NCBI GenBank assembly: GCA_022559985.1
Contig: JAFJTR010000002.1
Span: 806,001 to 870,000 of the forward strand
Length of the DNA: 64,000 nucleotides
Direction of reading: 5' to 3'
DNA from: Parastagonospora avenae f. sp. tritici 18332-5
Lineage: Eukaryota > Ascomycota > Dothideomycetes > Pleosporales > Phaeosphaeriaceae
A model generated the notes under the pieces. It was not told the origin of the DNA and made no database searches. It saw only the letters and a program-made list of their open reading frames with translations. Positions within the stretch are counted from its first letter, which is position 1. Every line of letters begins with the position of its first letter. Of the stretch, positions 10,890-23,110 are shown one piece after another. Both the position numbers and the translations under genes were made by a program.

Positions 10890-11149
10890 AGTCAGTCTAC
10901 GTGCTGATTTACCGGAATGATCGGAAGTAAGCAGGGTTGAGGTGAAACCCTATTCACATAGGGCCGAGCAGTATCGGGCCGAGCAAACTGTATGTAGACC
11001 GTGACAATCACAGATCTTACCGACACGAGCAAATATGCGATGTACAAGCGTTACAAGTACACATTTCGCTGGGACCCGCAGCCCAACCAACGTTGTTCCT
11101 AGTCATGCAAGGACTTGTTCTCTTCATTTTCCAAATATAAGTGTAGTAG

Positions 11150-12229
11150 ATGCCAAGTCAGAGGAACGCGACTAATAAGGATCGGTTTCTAGGTGGGGAC
11201 GTGTCGAAAACTGAAATGGCAAGGACTGGCGCGTCTCAAGTTCGATGTGGGACGGCTTCGTACAAGATAGATGACAATCCAGCTCTGAGGGTCGCCTGTC
11301 GTCACAAGAACTCGCAAGCACCACGAGGCGATAAAGAAGCAAGTGGTGCTTCCAGTCTTGACAAGGCGATCGGGCAATCTTGCGCAGATAACGATTCGAA
11401 GAGTCTAAAGAAAGGCGCTAACATATATTAACGCTACGGGATAACGGAGTACGGCGTCAGAGACCGTAGTTCCTTCTGGCTGCGCGGCGCAATCACTTGT
11501 GGCGACGAAGACCATATGAAACGAGCAGACTGCGTCGATGCACTCAATGAAGGCACGGGACAATGTGATGCTGGAAGTGGGTTTTCTCATGGTCTAGCCG
11601 CCTCTTATAGTTGCGTTGACTACAGTATCGACCTAAGTGGTGCGACCCAGGACGAATCACCGCCGTGGGACCAGAAGTTCCAGTTTCCGCCACCTGAAGA
11701 TGCAGAGAGACCAGATGGAGCTCAGCACGAATTCATATGCACACAGAGAGCCTTCAAGGTTCGAGAGAATGCTCTACCAGATGAAGAGCTCAACCAAGCT
11801 ATCGACAAGTTTTGCCAAAATGGTGCCGACATCGCAGGGCTTGGGACAAAAGCCCCTTGGCTCGATAAAATGTTCTCATAGCCATCCGGCAACAATCCTA
11901 AATTCCTAATGGGGGCCATTCTGAATAGCGACAGCAAAGCAGTTGTCAACGACAAAAAGAACTGGAAACTATATAAAGATATGCGGTGGTGCGAGTAGGT
12001 CTTACTGCTTGATGATGTTCGTGGACTTCAATGACTGATAAACGACAGTACATATGATTGGAAAATGGGCAAGGATGACTGTACCTATGCCATGGGCAAG
12101 ATGCATCAGATGTGTACTCACGATAAAGTTCTGGCACAGGGCGATTACACGTACAGATGTGGTCGCTACACATACGCTTACCCGGGCACTGCGCCAGGCA
12201 GAAAACGGCACCGAAACGCAGATTAATCA
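11150..12229 (+). pseudogene. Secreted Cys-containing repeat protein, broken by stop codons
   Basis: One frame from about 11150 to 12000 is interrupted only by TAA 11429-11431 and TAG 11879-11881. After a probable intron a last exon near 12045-12229 contains DWKMGKDDCTYAMGKMHQMC and ends in TAA. Two copies of one pattern are visible. The first has AIGQSC, then RSSFWLRGAITCGDEDHMK, then RADCVDALNEGTGQCD. The second has AIDKFC, then NPKFLMGAILNSDSKAVVND, then KDDCTYAMGKMHQMC. So the protein contained at least two related modules of about 110 residues with conserved Cys. I do not recognise the family. Two stops in otherwise continuous coding sequence argue for a decayed gene. Confidence 0.5.
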
Positions 12230-13668
12230 CTGGTCACGAATGGAGAGAGGAAGCGGAGGGAAGGAGGGGGGTGGGGGGACCGCATGGTTATAGTATTTTA
12301 AAATGATGTTTTCTTCCACATACGACCATAGGAGGTTGAATACTAAGCTTCCCGTCCGCTCAGCCATATTTAAGCAGCGCACCGGAGGATTAGTAGTCAG
12401 GTGGGTGATCACTGGCGAATCTCCGCTGTTGTATGTTTTTGCCCTTCTTTTTGGACGTCTCTAGATCCGTCCGAAAGGTTTGCTTGCTGCAAATCATGGA
12501 TTGAACGTGGAGAAAGGAGCACTTGATGATTCTTTAGACAACTTCGCATTTTTCACGACGCTGTTCTGCCTATATCTACGATCACAATCAAGGTAATGCA
12601 GTTTATCAACTAAGTTATGTCAGATTATATGCTGAGATGGTAGTGATATGAATTTTGATGATATTGATCCTCGTCGTGTGCATTCTCCTATTGTCTCGGT
12701 TCCGACGATTTCGTGTTCTGGTCTGCCAAGCTAAGTGGTCCCTGCTCGATTGTACAGATCCGACCGTACTTTAGCTCGTTCTATCTGACAAGTTATTACA
12801 GAGAGTGAATACGTGTATTCTGTAGCCTATACCTTTGCACAAGGTCATGCTGTTGAATTACAAAGCTATTTATCAGATGGGCGGCCTTTTTGTTGCACTC
12901 TAGTCACTTTCTGTCGAAGACAAGATCTTCTAGTAACGGTAGATGTGTACCTAGGTATGGGAACGCATTTTGCAAAAGACTCTTCCAACTGGTTTACTTC
13001 TTCTGTGATAATAAAATCCCTCCTGCACGAACTTGACCATAGGCAACGCGACCGTTTCCTGCCTGACAATCGGTCCATGGCAAAGTGGTAGCCCCGCACG
13101 GCTAGGTCATGATAAATTTGACCTTCAAAAGGCGCCATCACACTTATACATTTCCACAGCAGAAAACATGTACTGTCGGATACATTCTGGACTGAGCGCC
13201 CTTCCTACAATAAATCTAGTTGGACATGCCTAAAGAAGCGTAGCGTGCTCTGGCCTTATCCCCAGCAAGCGTTATCCGGCCGCCGTGATTTGTTGACCGT
13301 GGCGATCGCCCCAAAAGGAAGCTTCTCCAAGCTTTGCCAATCAACTACCAAGCTTTAGACACCCTTGTGCATAAAACTACAAGGACGGCGGCGATTTCGG
13401 CTACAACAGGAAGCTGGTTCATGTAGCTCCCAAACTATGTTATCGGGAGTGGAAGGTGGACGGGTGCTCCCTCTCGAACGGACGGCAATGTTGGCCAGCG
13501 AGCCACAGGTGACCTGGGTGGCATGTTGCTAATGCGCATGCGATGCTGGGCCTATTTGGGCAGGTAACAGATACGTGATGATGCAAGGAGAACATCGATG
13601 GGGCATAAGAGTGGCTGGCCGTCTGCTGTTCATTGTCGTCCAGCCGCTCGTTCGCTCTCATCGTCACC
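12230..13668. other. Intergenic, no supportable gene
   Basis: About 1.4 kb upstream of the sedolisin gene. It includes a short G-run (12260-12280) and somewhat AT-rich DNA. Open frames here are short and lack recognisable features. Confidence 0.5.
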
Positions 13669-15550
13669 ATGTACACCCATCAGGTGCTTTCTTGGGTCGC
13701 GCTTTTGGCGAATGCGTGCGTCGCACGGCCAACCAGCGATGTTAACTTCAGCAAAGCCATTGTCGAGAAGTTGGATGCTGCGCCTATCGGTTGGGTGAAT
13801 GATGTTTCTACAAACTTGGACAAAGATATAACCTTGATTACTCTCAAGGTCCATCTCGTAAACAAGGACATGGACAAGTTCCACGATCTTGCTATGAACG
13901 TATGTTGATGGCCAAAATAACAGTCTGGTTAGATTCAAGCTAACATCAACGAACAGATCGCTACTCCAGGTCATGCACAATACGGTAACCATCTTGACCA
14001 CGAAACGATTCTTGCTATGATTGCACCGAAGCAGGAATCAAGTAACCTTGTCATGCAATGGCTCACGAGCGAGAACCTGGGCCCCGAAACCAAGATCACG
14101 ACGAAAGGCGACTATGTCACCATTGAGGCTGATGTCAAGACCATTGAGAAGTTGCTAGATGCAGAGTACAGCGTCTTCGGTACGTGTAGATCCACACTAA
14201 CAATCTCTTCTCTTATTCTAACGAATACCAGTGCGACCTGGAAGCAACGAAAAGGCCCTCCGAACTCTCAAATACAGCCTGCCAACCAGCCTGAAAGGCC
14301 ATGTAGACATGGTCCAACCCACCACCTTCTTCGGCCTTAAGCAGCTGCGCTCCACCATTTCCGAGCACCACTCAATTCAAGACTCCGAGTCGCCCAACAA
14401 CAAAGCCGCCCAAGCCGTCACCGGCTGCACCGGCACCCGCATAACCCCCACCTGCCTCGCCAACCTGTACAACTTCGCCTCCGCCAAAGTCCAAACTGTC
14501 GGCCTACTCGGCATCGCCGGCTTCCTCGAAGAATACGCCATCAAAGCGGATTTCACAACCTTCCTGAACAGCTACGCCTACTTTTCCAACAAAGCGAAGT
14601 CCTTCACCTGCACCGCAGTAAACGGCGGAACGTGTCCCTCCTCCCCACCAGGCGTGGAGGCGAACCTCGACGTCCAGTACGCAGGGTCGATTTCCACATC
14701 CGTGCCGAATACGTACTACAGTACCGCGGGGCGCGGGCAATTCCTCGGATCAGGAAGCAATACAAATGAGCCGTATCTCGAGTTTTTGAACTACTTGCTC
14801 GCCCTGCCGGCAGCGCAGTTGCCGAATACGCTCAGTATTTCGTACGGCGACGACGAAGCGACCGTCCCGCTTGCGTATGCGACGAATGCGTGTAATCTCT
14901 TCTCCCAGCTCGGCGCACGAGGAGTATCGATTCTCGTGTCCTCGGGCGATTCGGGCGTGGGGTCGACGTGCAGCGTGAACGGCAAGGCGCAGTTCACTAC
15001 CGCGTTCCCGGCTGCTTGTCCGTGGGTGACTACCGTGGGCGGAACGACGGGTAATTCGCCTGAGGCGGCGTGGAACAGTGGTGGCGGTGGGTTTTCTGAG
15101 ATCTTTGGACGCCCGGCGTACCAAGATGCTGCTGTGTCGAAGTGGTTGAGTACGGATACGACACATGCTGCTGTGACGAAGTACTTCAATGCTTCGGGGC
15201 GCGCGTATCCGGATATTTCTGCGCAGGCGACGAACTTTGTTATCATTGCTGGTGGGAGCGCGCAGTCGGTTTCCGGGACGTCGTGCTCTGCGCCTACGAC
15301 TGCAGGTATTATTCAGCTGTTGAACAGTGGACGTATTGCGGCTGGAAAGAAGGGGCTTGGGTTCTTGAACCCGTGGCTGTACGGTACTGCCAGCAGTGGT
15401 TTTACTGACATCAAGACTGGAAAGATCACTGGATGCAGTGGTCAGATTTCAGGAGCTGGGTTCAGCGCGGTGAGTGGATGGGATCCGGCGACGGGCTGGG
15501 GAACGCCCGACTATGGTTCTCTGCTCACGTTTGCGACATCGACTGCTTAG
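13669..15550 (+). CDS. Sedolisin-family (S53) serine-carboxyl peptidase, secreted
   Basis: Three exons (13669-13899, 13957-14179, 14232-15550) encode 590 residues. A signal peptide (about 1-19) is followed by the S53 propeptide (about 20-200), which normally keeps the enzyme inactive until acid processing. The catalytic domain shows the Glu and Asp of VEANLD (about 294 and 298), the oxyanion Asp of SSGDSG (about 391) and the nucleophile in SGTSCSAP (Ser about 502). The C-terminal calcium-site region ends in GWDPATGWGTP. All required residues are present. Such enzymes act at acid pH outside the cell, many as tripeptidyl peptidases. An endopeptidase role cannot be excluded from sequence. The ATG at 13669 was chosen because it directly precedes the signal peptide. 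Confidence 0.95.
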
Positions 15551-15753
15551 ACGGCAGACTGGTAGTAGGATATGCAACTACAATCTGATTATCATACAAC
15601 AATGCAATCTCTCAATGGAAGCAGATGCGATGGTATCGATGTTCCCACTGGACTCCAAAAATGTAATCGCCAATAACTTTGGGCCAATATAGACGCTGGT
15701 GATGCTTCAAAACGCCCAAACCATATACAATATCAAGCACAAAACCACAGTGT

Positions 15754-16968
15754 CTATTCCTCATCATAGCCCTTAGCCTTCTTGCATTTCACCGACACGA
15801 GCTCCGTCTCGCCTTTATCATCCACGACAAGCGCAGTCAGGTGTCCACCGCTGGCACAACCCGTGTCCAGCCCTTTGGTGTATTCATGAATATTCAATCC
15901 GCGCTTCCGATTGTGACCGTAGATAACCGTAGTGCGCTGATGCTCCTTAAGCTTCTTCTGCTGGTGGTTCCAGAACTTTTCCCAGGGTGTACCGCTGTGT
16001 TTCGACGACGGGATGCGCGTCTTGAGATCGATTGTGCGCATGTTCATAACATGCACAGGATCTTGCTTCTCAAGCGGTGTATTAGGGACGAGGCCAGCGT
16101 GGACAGAGACGAGGTTGCCGAGATTCGGGACGTGGCCGACGCGTAGGATGACGGGGCATTGTTGGAGGAAGACGAGGTCCTTGCGAGAGAATTTCTTGGC
16201 GAGCTTGAGCAGTTTCTTGTCGGCGTTGGAGTGCGATGCTGAGTCAACGAAGTCAAGGTGATGCTCGTCATCGGCGAATGAGGGATGGATCTGTTCGGCC
16301 CCGGCGATGGTGAGGAGGAGCTTGTCTTCCCAGTTGCCGCGGACGCAGGAGGCGCCGAGTTGGCGAACCAGTTTGATGACCCCAGGAGAGTCTGGACCTG
16401 CGTATTGTTAACCTTACATAATACATAAAACTGCGGGAGATGTTGCCCTACCCTTCGTGATCATGTCGCCTGCCAGGACAAGATGATCATGCTTATGCCG
16501 GAAGTCCACCTTGTTAAGCAAATGCTGTAGCTCTTCCTTGCAGCCGTGCACATCGCCCACAAAGACGAGTCGCTTCCCCTTCTTAGGAAGATGCTCCTCG
16601 TCCATGTCCTTGACCTGGATCATGTCCTTGAAGTCCGGGCGCAGGTTGCTACCATAGCCCATAGCCGGTGCCTCGTCCATCAGCTTGATTTCGTACAGGA
16701 TTGCTGCACGCCGTGGCCCAAAGTATGTGCACCAGCTTAGTAGGATCAGAATTGCGACTCCAAAGGCAGCGAGCAGGTTGCGCTTGATCCGTCGTGGAAC
16801 GTTGTCGATTCTGTTCTGCCACTTGACGGGGATCAGGAAGTCATCGTCTTTGCCGTAGAAGCTGTCTTCCTCATCAGAAACGTCTAAATCATGGCGGTGG
16901 TCTGGTATCAGGTCGATGAGGGGAGTGTGTGCTTTCGGCGCGTACGGATTATCGCGGTAATACGTCAT
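15754..16968 (-). CDS. Membrane-anchored metallophosphatase, PPN2-like
   Basis: Two exons (16968-16452, 16397-15754) give 386 residues. A cytosolic head rich in acidic residues precedes one membrane helix (about 66-84, LLAAFGVAILILLSWCTYF), giving a type II topology. The calcineurin-like phosphoesterase domain follows, with GDVHG, LAGDMITKGP (completed by splicing), GNWEDK in place of the usual GNHE, and YGHNRKRGL. This is the layout of yeast Ppn2, the vacuolar metal-dependent endopolyphosphatase, and of related bis(5'-nucleosyl)-tetraphosphatase-like proteins. Polyphosphate cleavage is therefore a family-based inference. It faces the GTPase gene across a 589-bp shared upstream region. Confidence 0.85.
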
Positions 16969-17557
16969 CGGTACGGTAACCCTCGAGGAAGCGATGCGCG
17001 GTTGGACAGGGGCTTCAAAAGCGTGTGGAAATGCTGGAGAAGGCTGTGAAATGCAGCAACGTGTAGTTTGCGCCTTGCAGTATCACTGAGATAGGCAGCT
17101 TGGGTGTCGCGCTTGCTAAACGCTATTGATCAGGGACAAAGCGAATGCGGCTTTTTCTGGCCGCCAAAGTTTTCCTGGGAGTCACGGGTATGGGGAGCAT
17201 GTGATGATGTCTGGGCGTGATGCAGCAAAGGAGTGACTGAAGTGCTGATGAGTGTGAAGAGGTCTGAAGCAGCTACGGCGCGCGCCCTCGCCGCACGCCC
17301 CTGCTCTTTCATGGTGTCGTCGCTCTTCTAGGCAGAGACGATCAGCAAAAGGCTTGGCCGAGGTTGGCTGCCACGTGCCGTTAGTTCCGGGGTTAAGGTT
17401 ATCTAGCGCCCGGAGCCTCATCGCTTGAGCGTCCGTCCCATCTATCTTGACACGCACTCTCTGACCTCTTGAAAAATTTGGCGATTCATCAGTTCGATCT
17501 CCCCTTACGGACCTCGTCTTCAAATTTGAACGTCCTGGATTATAACACTTCACTATC
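16969..17557. promoter_or_regulatory. Shared upstream region of two divergent genes
   Basis: The phosphatase gene starts leftward at 16968 and the GTPase gene rightward at 17558. Open frames in between are short, so this probably holds both promoters. I could not assign any specific factor site. Confidence 0.5.
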
Positions 17558-18375
17558 ATGATTAACGCTTATCGTCTCGCCTCTTCAACGAACAATGTCA
17601 AGGCTATGGGTGAAGTTGCAGTCTTTGGCGAAGCTCAAGTAGGCAAGACATGCTTCATAGACATGGTAGGTCACTCCGTCTGAATCTACCTTGATCCCGA
17701 AATATGCGTCGCTTTAGCTAGTGCATCACATCTCATGCTGTCACGCTAATGTATTCAACACAGCTCACCAAAGGCCACCACTTTGCTCAATACATGGGTT
17801 TAGGATTCGAAGAAGGTGTCCACCGCATGACCATCGATGGCGAAGCCATCGAGGCTTACTTCACAGATCTCAGCTCTACCACGCTCAGAATAGCGGATGC
17901 AAACTTCAGCACGGAACTATTCATACAAAGTCTCTCGGGTGCTGTGGGTATCGTATTGCTGTACGACATCACATCTCTAGTAAGCTTCGATCACATCACA
18001 GAGAAGAGCTATGCTTATGCTTGCATGTGTAACAATTACATGGGTGAGGATGCTGGCGAAAGGATTCGCGAGTACATCTTAGTCGGGAACAAGAAAGACA
18101 TCGTTGAGAAAGAGCCAGAAAAGAGACAGGTCGATGAAGAACTAGCAGCGGAATGGGCGCAGAGTCAGGGCATGCGACATGTAGAGCTCACCACACATGA
18201 CAGAGAGGACGTAGAGAAAGCGGTCCATGATCTGATGCGATCCATCTTGCGGGCAAAAAGGTTTGCTAAAAAGGGAAAAGCCAATGTCAGAGCACCGGGA
18301 TTGAAAAATCACGGTGATATCAGTACCAAATCGAAGATCAAGCAAGCTTTGGGTATGCGCAAGAACGATACTTGA
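17558..18375 (+). CDS. Ras-superfamily small GTPase-like protein
   Basis: Two exons (17558-17665, 17764-18375) encode 239 residues. A P-loop GEAQVGKT lies at about 25-32, the DLSSTT stretch stands where DxxG is usually found, and NKKD (guanine specificity) is present near residue 168. The usual SAK-type motif is replaced by ELTT. The Gln that normally follows DxxG is missing, so hydrolysis may be atypical. There is no C-terminal CaaX box; the tail is basic (SKIKQALGMRKNDT). After the TGA at 18373-18375 the same frame stays open for 92 further codons, to 18654. The long gap before exon 2 contains a clear branch site and CAG acceptor at 17761-17763. Confidence 0.75.
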
Positions 18376-18698
18376 GAGTTGGTGAGCATCCAGAACAGCC
18401 GCACCAGTACCCACTACGCGTGCCCCACTTTTACCCCACAACCTCCCGTCCCTGCATACAGATCCACTGTTCGAGATCGCCCATCAGTCCAGAAAGCCGA
18501 GCTAGAGTCGAGCGAAGCAGAATCTCAAATACCCTCGAGCATCCAAGACTTCATCAATGACGTAGCACGGAAATATCTCCGCGACATGAGTACATCAATC
18601 CTGCAACGACCATACCATACGAAGATGCACCCGACGCCCAAATCTCACTCATAAGACTATACTGTTTCATTCCTATACCATCCTGAAGTCTAGCAGCA

Positions 18699-19379
18699 AT
18701 GTCTACCCCAGCAATGGAACCTCTCACCCTCATCTCCGCTACGCCTTCCCCCTTCGCCCGCATGAACCGCATCGCCCTCTCCCTCAAATCCATCCCCTTC
18801 ACGCTCAAAAACGAAATTCCATGGGAATCCGCCACCGAAACGCCCAAATACAACCCCCTAGAGAAACTCCCCATCTTGCTCTTTCCAGACTCCCGTGCCC
18901 CCGTGTATGACTCCGCACACATCCAGGAATACATCGTCGCGAAATATGCCGACCTACCCCCGCGCTTAATCATGGGCAACGTCGACCAAGACCTCGAGAT
19001 CCGCCAGATCGTTGTCCTGGGCGAGGGCTGCTTGGACGCCATTGTACTGAATCGCTGGGAAGGACGGCGAGACGAGGACAAGCAGAGCAAGCTTTGGATG
19101 GACCGGCAGAACCGCAAGATTGATGGGGCATTGCGCGCTTTCAATGACTTGGTTGTTGCGCGCGTCGATGCGGGCAAGGAGTATCTTGTAGGCGAGGAAC
19201 TGACGATTGCGGATATCGCGGCTGTGTGTACGGTGGGGTGGATTGGGTGGGCGGGTATTAGGGAGGGCTGGGAGGAGAAGTATCCTGTGTTGGCAAAGTG
19301 GGTGGGGGAATTGGATGGGCGGAAGGAGTTTAGGGAGACGAGGCCGGTGATGTTTGATTTGACGGAGACTGTTGTATAG
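18699..19379 (+). CDS. Glutathione S-transferase-like protein
   Basis: An intronless frame of 226 residues. The N-terminal thioredoxin-like fold is suggested by LISATPSPFARMNRIALSLK, then NPLEKLPILLF with the cis-Pro, then DSAHIQEYI, where the Asp-Ser pair binds the glutathione gamma-glutamyl group. The C-terminal helical half contains the N-capping region EELTIADIA, typical of the fold. Such enzymes conjugate glutathione to electrophiles or act in small-metabolite pathways. The Ser in SPFARM is the candidate catalytic residue. The ATG at 18699 lies just after a stop in the same frame. Confidence 0.9.
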   Translation: MSTPAMEPLTLISATPSPFARMNRIALSLKSIPFTLKNEIPWESATETPKYNPLEKLPILLFPDSRAPVYDSAHIQEYIVAKYADLPPRLIMGNVDQDLEIRQIVVLGEGCLDAIVLNRWEGRRDEDKQSKLWMDRQNRKIDGALRAFNDLVVARVDAGKEYLVGEELTIADIAAVCTVGWIGWAGIREGWEEKYPVLAKWVGELDGRKEFRETRPVMFDLTETVV

Positions 19380-19717
19380 GCTGCTTTGATAAATCTTGGT
19401 GTCTCTTGATCCTTTAAGTTTGTGTCAGATGAACTGTAGCGCATGTGGCTTGCCTGAATGTGGCAGTTGGAGTCTTCGCCTTGTGAAGCCATGGGTAACG
19501 CCCGTGGAATACTCATTCATGATTGGCCTACTTCGTCCCAACACTAGCCGTGCCGCAGATGTCAGCGTTTATCTCTCAAGTTTGTGATGATGACACGACA
19601 GCTGCTTTTATTTACTTTTGTCGCATATGCAACTGTCGTACGTACAACCGCAATCCCACACGCCCATCGCACTCCACCCACGCATTTCCTCGTCCTCGCA
19701 GCTAGCAGCCAGCAGCG

Positions 19718-21448
19718 ATGTTTCTGACTCTAGCATTGTCCCTCGCTGCATTGCCCGTGACTCTGATTTTATGGTCTGCAATCTTTCTCAACGTAAACAT
19801 CCGCAGAGCAAGAGCGATAGGCTTACCCATCCTCGTCCGCTGGACCACGCCCACGAACCCCCTGTGGATGGCTTTTGGAAGCGACATCGTCCGACTGGCT
19901 CGCCGTCTCGGAATCGCTACCGAGAATTTCTCTCGTTTCTACCCCTTCGGCTGGGAAGCGAACGAGAGGTATCAAGTGCATGCCCAACTCGGTGATGCAT
20001 TTACACTAGTCGCGCCTGGAGGTTATTGGATCTACATCGCGGATCCAAAGGCTGTCTGGGATGCTCTCAAGCGCCCCCGAGACTTTGGCCGCAATATTGA
20101 AATGCTTGCTGTGCTTAACGTATATGGAAAAAACCTGTCGACTACAGAAGGGCATGAGTGGCAGAAACACCGCAAGATCACGGCTGCGACGTTTACGGAG
20201 AGGAATAATGAGCTAGTGTGGCAGTCGTCGCTTTCGCAGGGGAATAGTATGCTGCAATATTGGCTGAATCGCGCACCAGAGCCGATTCGAAGTGTTGCGG
20301 ATGATTCCAAGACTTTTACTCTCAATGTACTTGCAGCCGCGCTATTTACAAAGGAATATCCATTTGAGGGACAGGAAGAGATGGAAAAGCGGAACGCCAG
20401 TGTCAAAGACCCATCGGACGACTCCCATCAATACCGCAATTCCTTCTCCAAAATCCTTCGCGGAATCGTACTCATCGCCATCTTCGGGGGCGAAACGCTT
20501 CGAAAGTCCTCATGGATGCCGATTTCATGGAAGCAAGTCGGCCAGGCAGTTCAAGACTTCAAATCCTACGTCATGAACATGATCGAGGAAGAGCGCGAGA
20601 GTATCGCGAACAACACATCGACACGCAAGGACCTTGTATCCGCTTTGGTGCGTGCTTCGCTCGTCCGGCAAACCGACGACTCTCGCGACATGACCATCAC
20701 TGAGCAGGACATCATCAGCAACACCTTCGTATACGGCTTCGCGGGGAACGACACTACCGCGATTACGCTAGCTCACACAATCGTAAACCTGGCTGCACAC
20801 GCCACCTCGCAAGCATGGATTAGAGAGGAAATCCAGCACTACTGCGCGGACGACGATTTCACCAAATGGCCATACGCCACTTGGACGAAACTCATACGCT
20901 GCCAAGCTGTTGTTGTAAGCACCACGTTCCACCCTCCATTTCTCTGTTACTTACAAAATTAGATGGAAACCCTCCGCCTCTGCCACCCCCTCGGCTCCTC
21001 CTCCAAACTCACCAAAACTGACTGCAACATAACCGTAGGAGATACTACATACACTATTCCCGCAAACTCCAACGTCTCACTCAACTTCTCAGCCCTACAC
21101 ACTAACACACAAATCTGGGGCTCGGGCGCGATGGATTGGGATCCCGCGCGCTTCATCGATGGCACAGGCATCGGTGGTGAGCAACTCCGCCTTTTCCCTG
21201 ACGGCGTGTATGTACCATGGTCCTATGGTGAGCGCCTATGTCCGGGCAAGCGCTTCTCGCAGGTCGAGCTCGCGGCTGTTGTGGCGGTGTTATTTCGTAA
21301 GTGTGGCGTGGAAGTTGTGCCAGAGATGGGAGAGGAGGCTGTGGAGGCGAGGAAGAGGGCGGAGAGGGTGGGGAGAGATATACAGATGACGCTGCTTAAT
21401 GAGATGTATCAGCCGGGGAGGGTAGGGCTGGAGTGGGTGGAGGTGTGA
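19718..21448 (+). CDS. Cytochrome P450 monooxygenase
   Basis: Two exons (19718-20914, 20963-21448) encode 560 residues. A membrane anchor (about 2-25) is followed by the P450 fold: WxKHRK in the C helix, the oxygen-binding I helix FAGNDTTA (about 350), ETLR as the K-helix ExxR, created exactly by removing the 48-nt intron, and the haem loop PWSYGERLCPGKRF, in which Cys (about 492) is the iron ligand. Trp stands where the loop usually has Phe. The enzyme should hydroxylate or otherwise oxidise a small molecule in the ER membrane with electrons from P450 reductase. The substrate is unknown. No biosynthetic backbone gene is nearby. Confidence 0.95.
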
Positions 21449-23110
21449 GTGAGAGCGGCGACTTGGACATAATTGATGGATCTGGTGTTTGTACACTGCA
21501 TCATGGTTAACAGGTGTTGGAATGGTTCGTGCGCGCTGTGTTTAAAGACCTGAATATTATCCAAGCGCAGTTCCGTTGAGCCGTCTACCTACTTCAAGGC
21601 TGTTTTGGCACAATGTTTGTAACATGCCGGTAAGTTTTCGAGTCTATTCAGGCTCATGTATAACGCGACACCTGCTTTCGTAATAACAAGAGCTCTACTA
21701 GCTTACGGCATATGGAATGGCTGACTAGTACCGGACTCAACCGTGGTTCACTGCTGACTTCGGCCCCGCAGTTCCCTCACATAGCTTTCAGTGCTCGCTC
21801 CGCACAAAGTAAGAAGGCTTTGATATCATGAATTAGCACAGTCTGTGGTTCAAAATTGTGTGATGCTTGTTGTCAGCCATAGAGCTTATCCCTTAGCGCA
21901 TAAGTGATGACCCAAGTTCCGTTTTCACCTAAGCCTGTTTCAGCCCAGCTCCTTCACCCTCTCTCTTTTGCGTAAAGAGGCTCTCTCTCCCATAGCCTTG
22001 CTCATATCTGACACTCCTCAACCTCTACGCTTAACACTTGTCTTTTCTTTGCTTGTGATGGTTAGCCGAATACCCAGTTTTATCCAGCAAAATGAAGGTG
22101 ATTCATCGGAGTTCCGAATAAACCATGGATCAGTGTCCCTAGTCCGCCCAACTTTTCATTACCAGCATATTAAATTGCTCTCCTGTCCTACTGCACGATC
22201 AAAACTTTCTTCAATCACCCAATACTACTACTCAGAAATAAGATATCTCCAGCTCCAACCTCCGCTCAAACATTCGCGTATGCCTCGATCATGGGAAGGG
22301 CACCCGCTCTCTTGATAATGGCCCCAAAGCTCGGTCGAACACCTTCTCGTCTGCTATGCCAAAGAAGCGCTAAAAGCGGCGAATATGCCTCTAAGACTAC
22401 TGCCCCGTCGAATGCGACAACGATATCAAATTGCACAGCTATCTGCCTGGCCAGTAAGTTATCAAGTGCCAAGTAAATTTGCGACAGCTTACAGAGCCGG
22501 CCAGTCTGGTTCATCATGGTTTTGGTGGGCGTTCAGGATGGCGTTTTGGCCTTTTTTCTCTGAGTTTTGCATGGAAGCTTTGAAAGAGGTTCGTAAAAAC
22601 ATCTGAAGAACTATAAGTGGAGTTCTAACTAAGTTTGACATTTTAATTCACGACCACGCTGGAGGCCAGATCGTCTTCAAATCCAGACAATCTGGAAGAT
22701 GATGAAAGTGGTAAGTATCTAATCTTAGATGCTTTATGGACTGTGTTAACTTAATATACAGCAGAAGAGGGTACGGTCATGGAGATCAGGTAGATTATAA
22801 GTTACTGAGAAGGAAGGCTGGCATGTTTGTTTATCGATTGATTTACAGAGTCTGATCTGCTGGCAACTGGAGGTCCCTGATTCTTCAGGACCCACGCCAC
22901 TTTTGTTCCCTGTATGTATAGATGCCAAGTACGGAAAGCGAGTATTTGATATGCATACGCCGTCAGCCGCAATCCAACAGCACATGACTCTTGCAGAATT
23001 TGCTTGAGGAGATGAAGCTACCAGCCACAACCTAAAGGATCTGTATCAAACATTCACCCTCTGCATGTTGTACAACTGTAAAAGCTCAAGCTATCGCTGC
23101 TGTTCATGGT
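21449..23110. other. Intergenic, no supportable gene
   Basis: About 1.7 kb between the 3' ends of the P450 gene and the GH7 gene, which converge. Only short open frames with unrelated composition are present. Confidence 0.55.

Noticed and set aside
17182..17559. 125-codon minus-strand frame in the shared promoter region
   Set aside because: It overlaps the GTPase start and the promoter interval and has no recognisable content.
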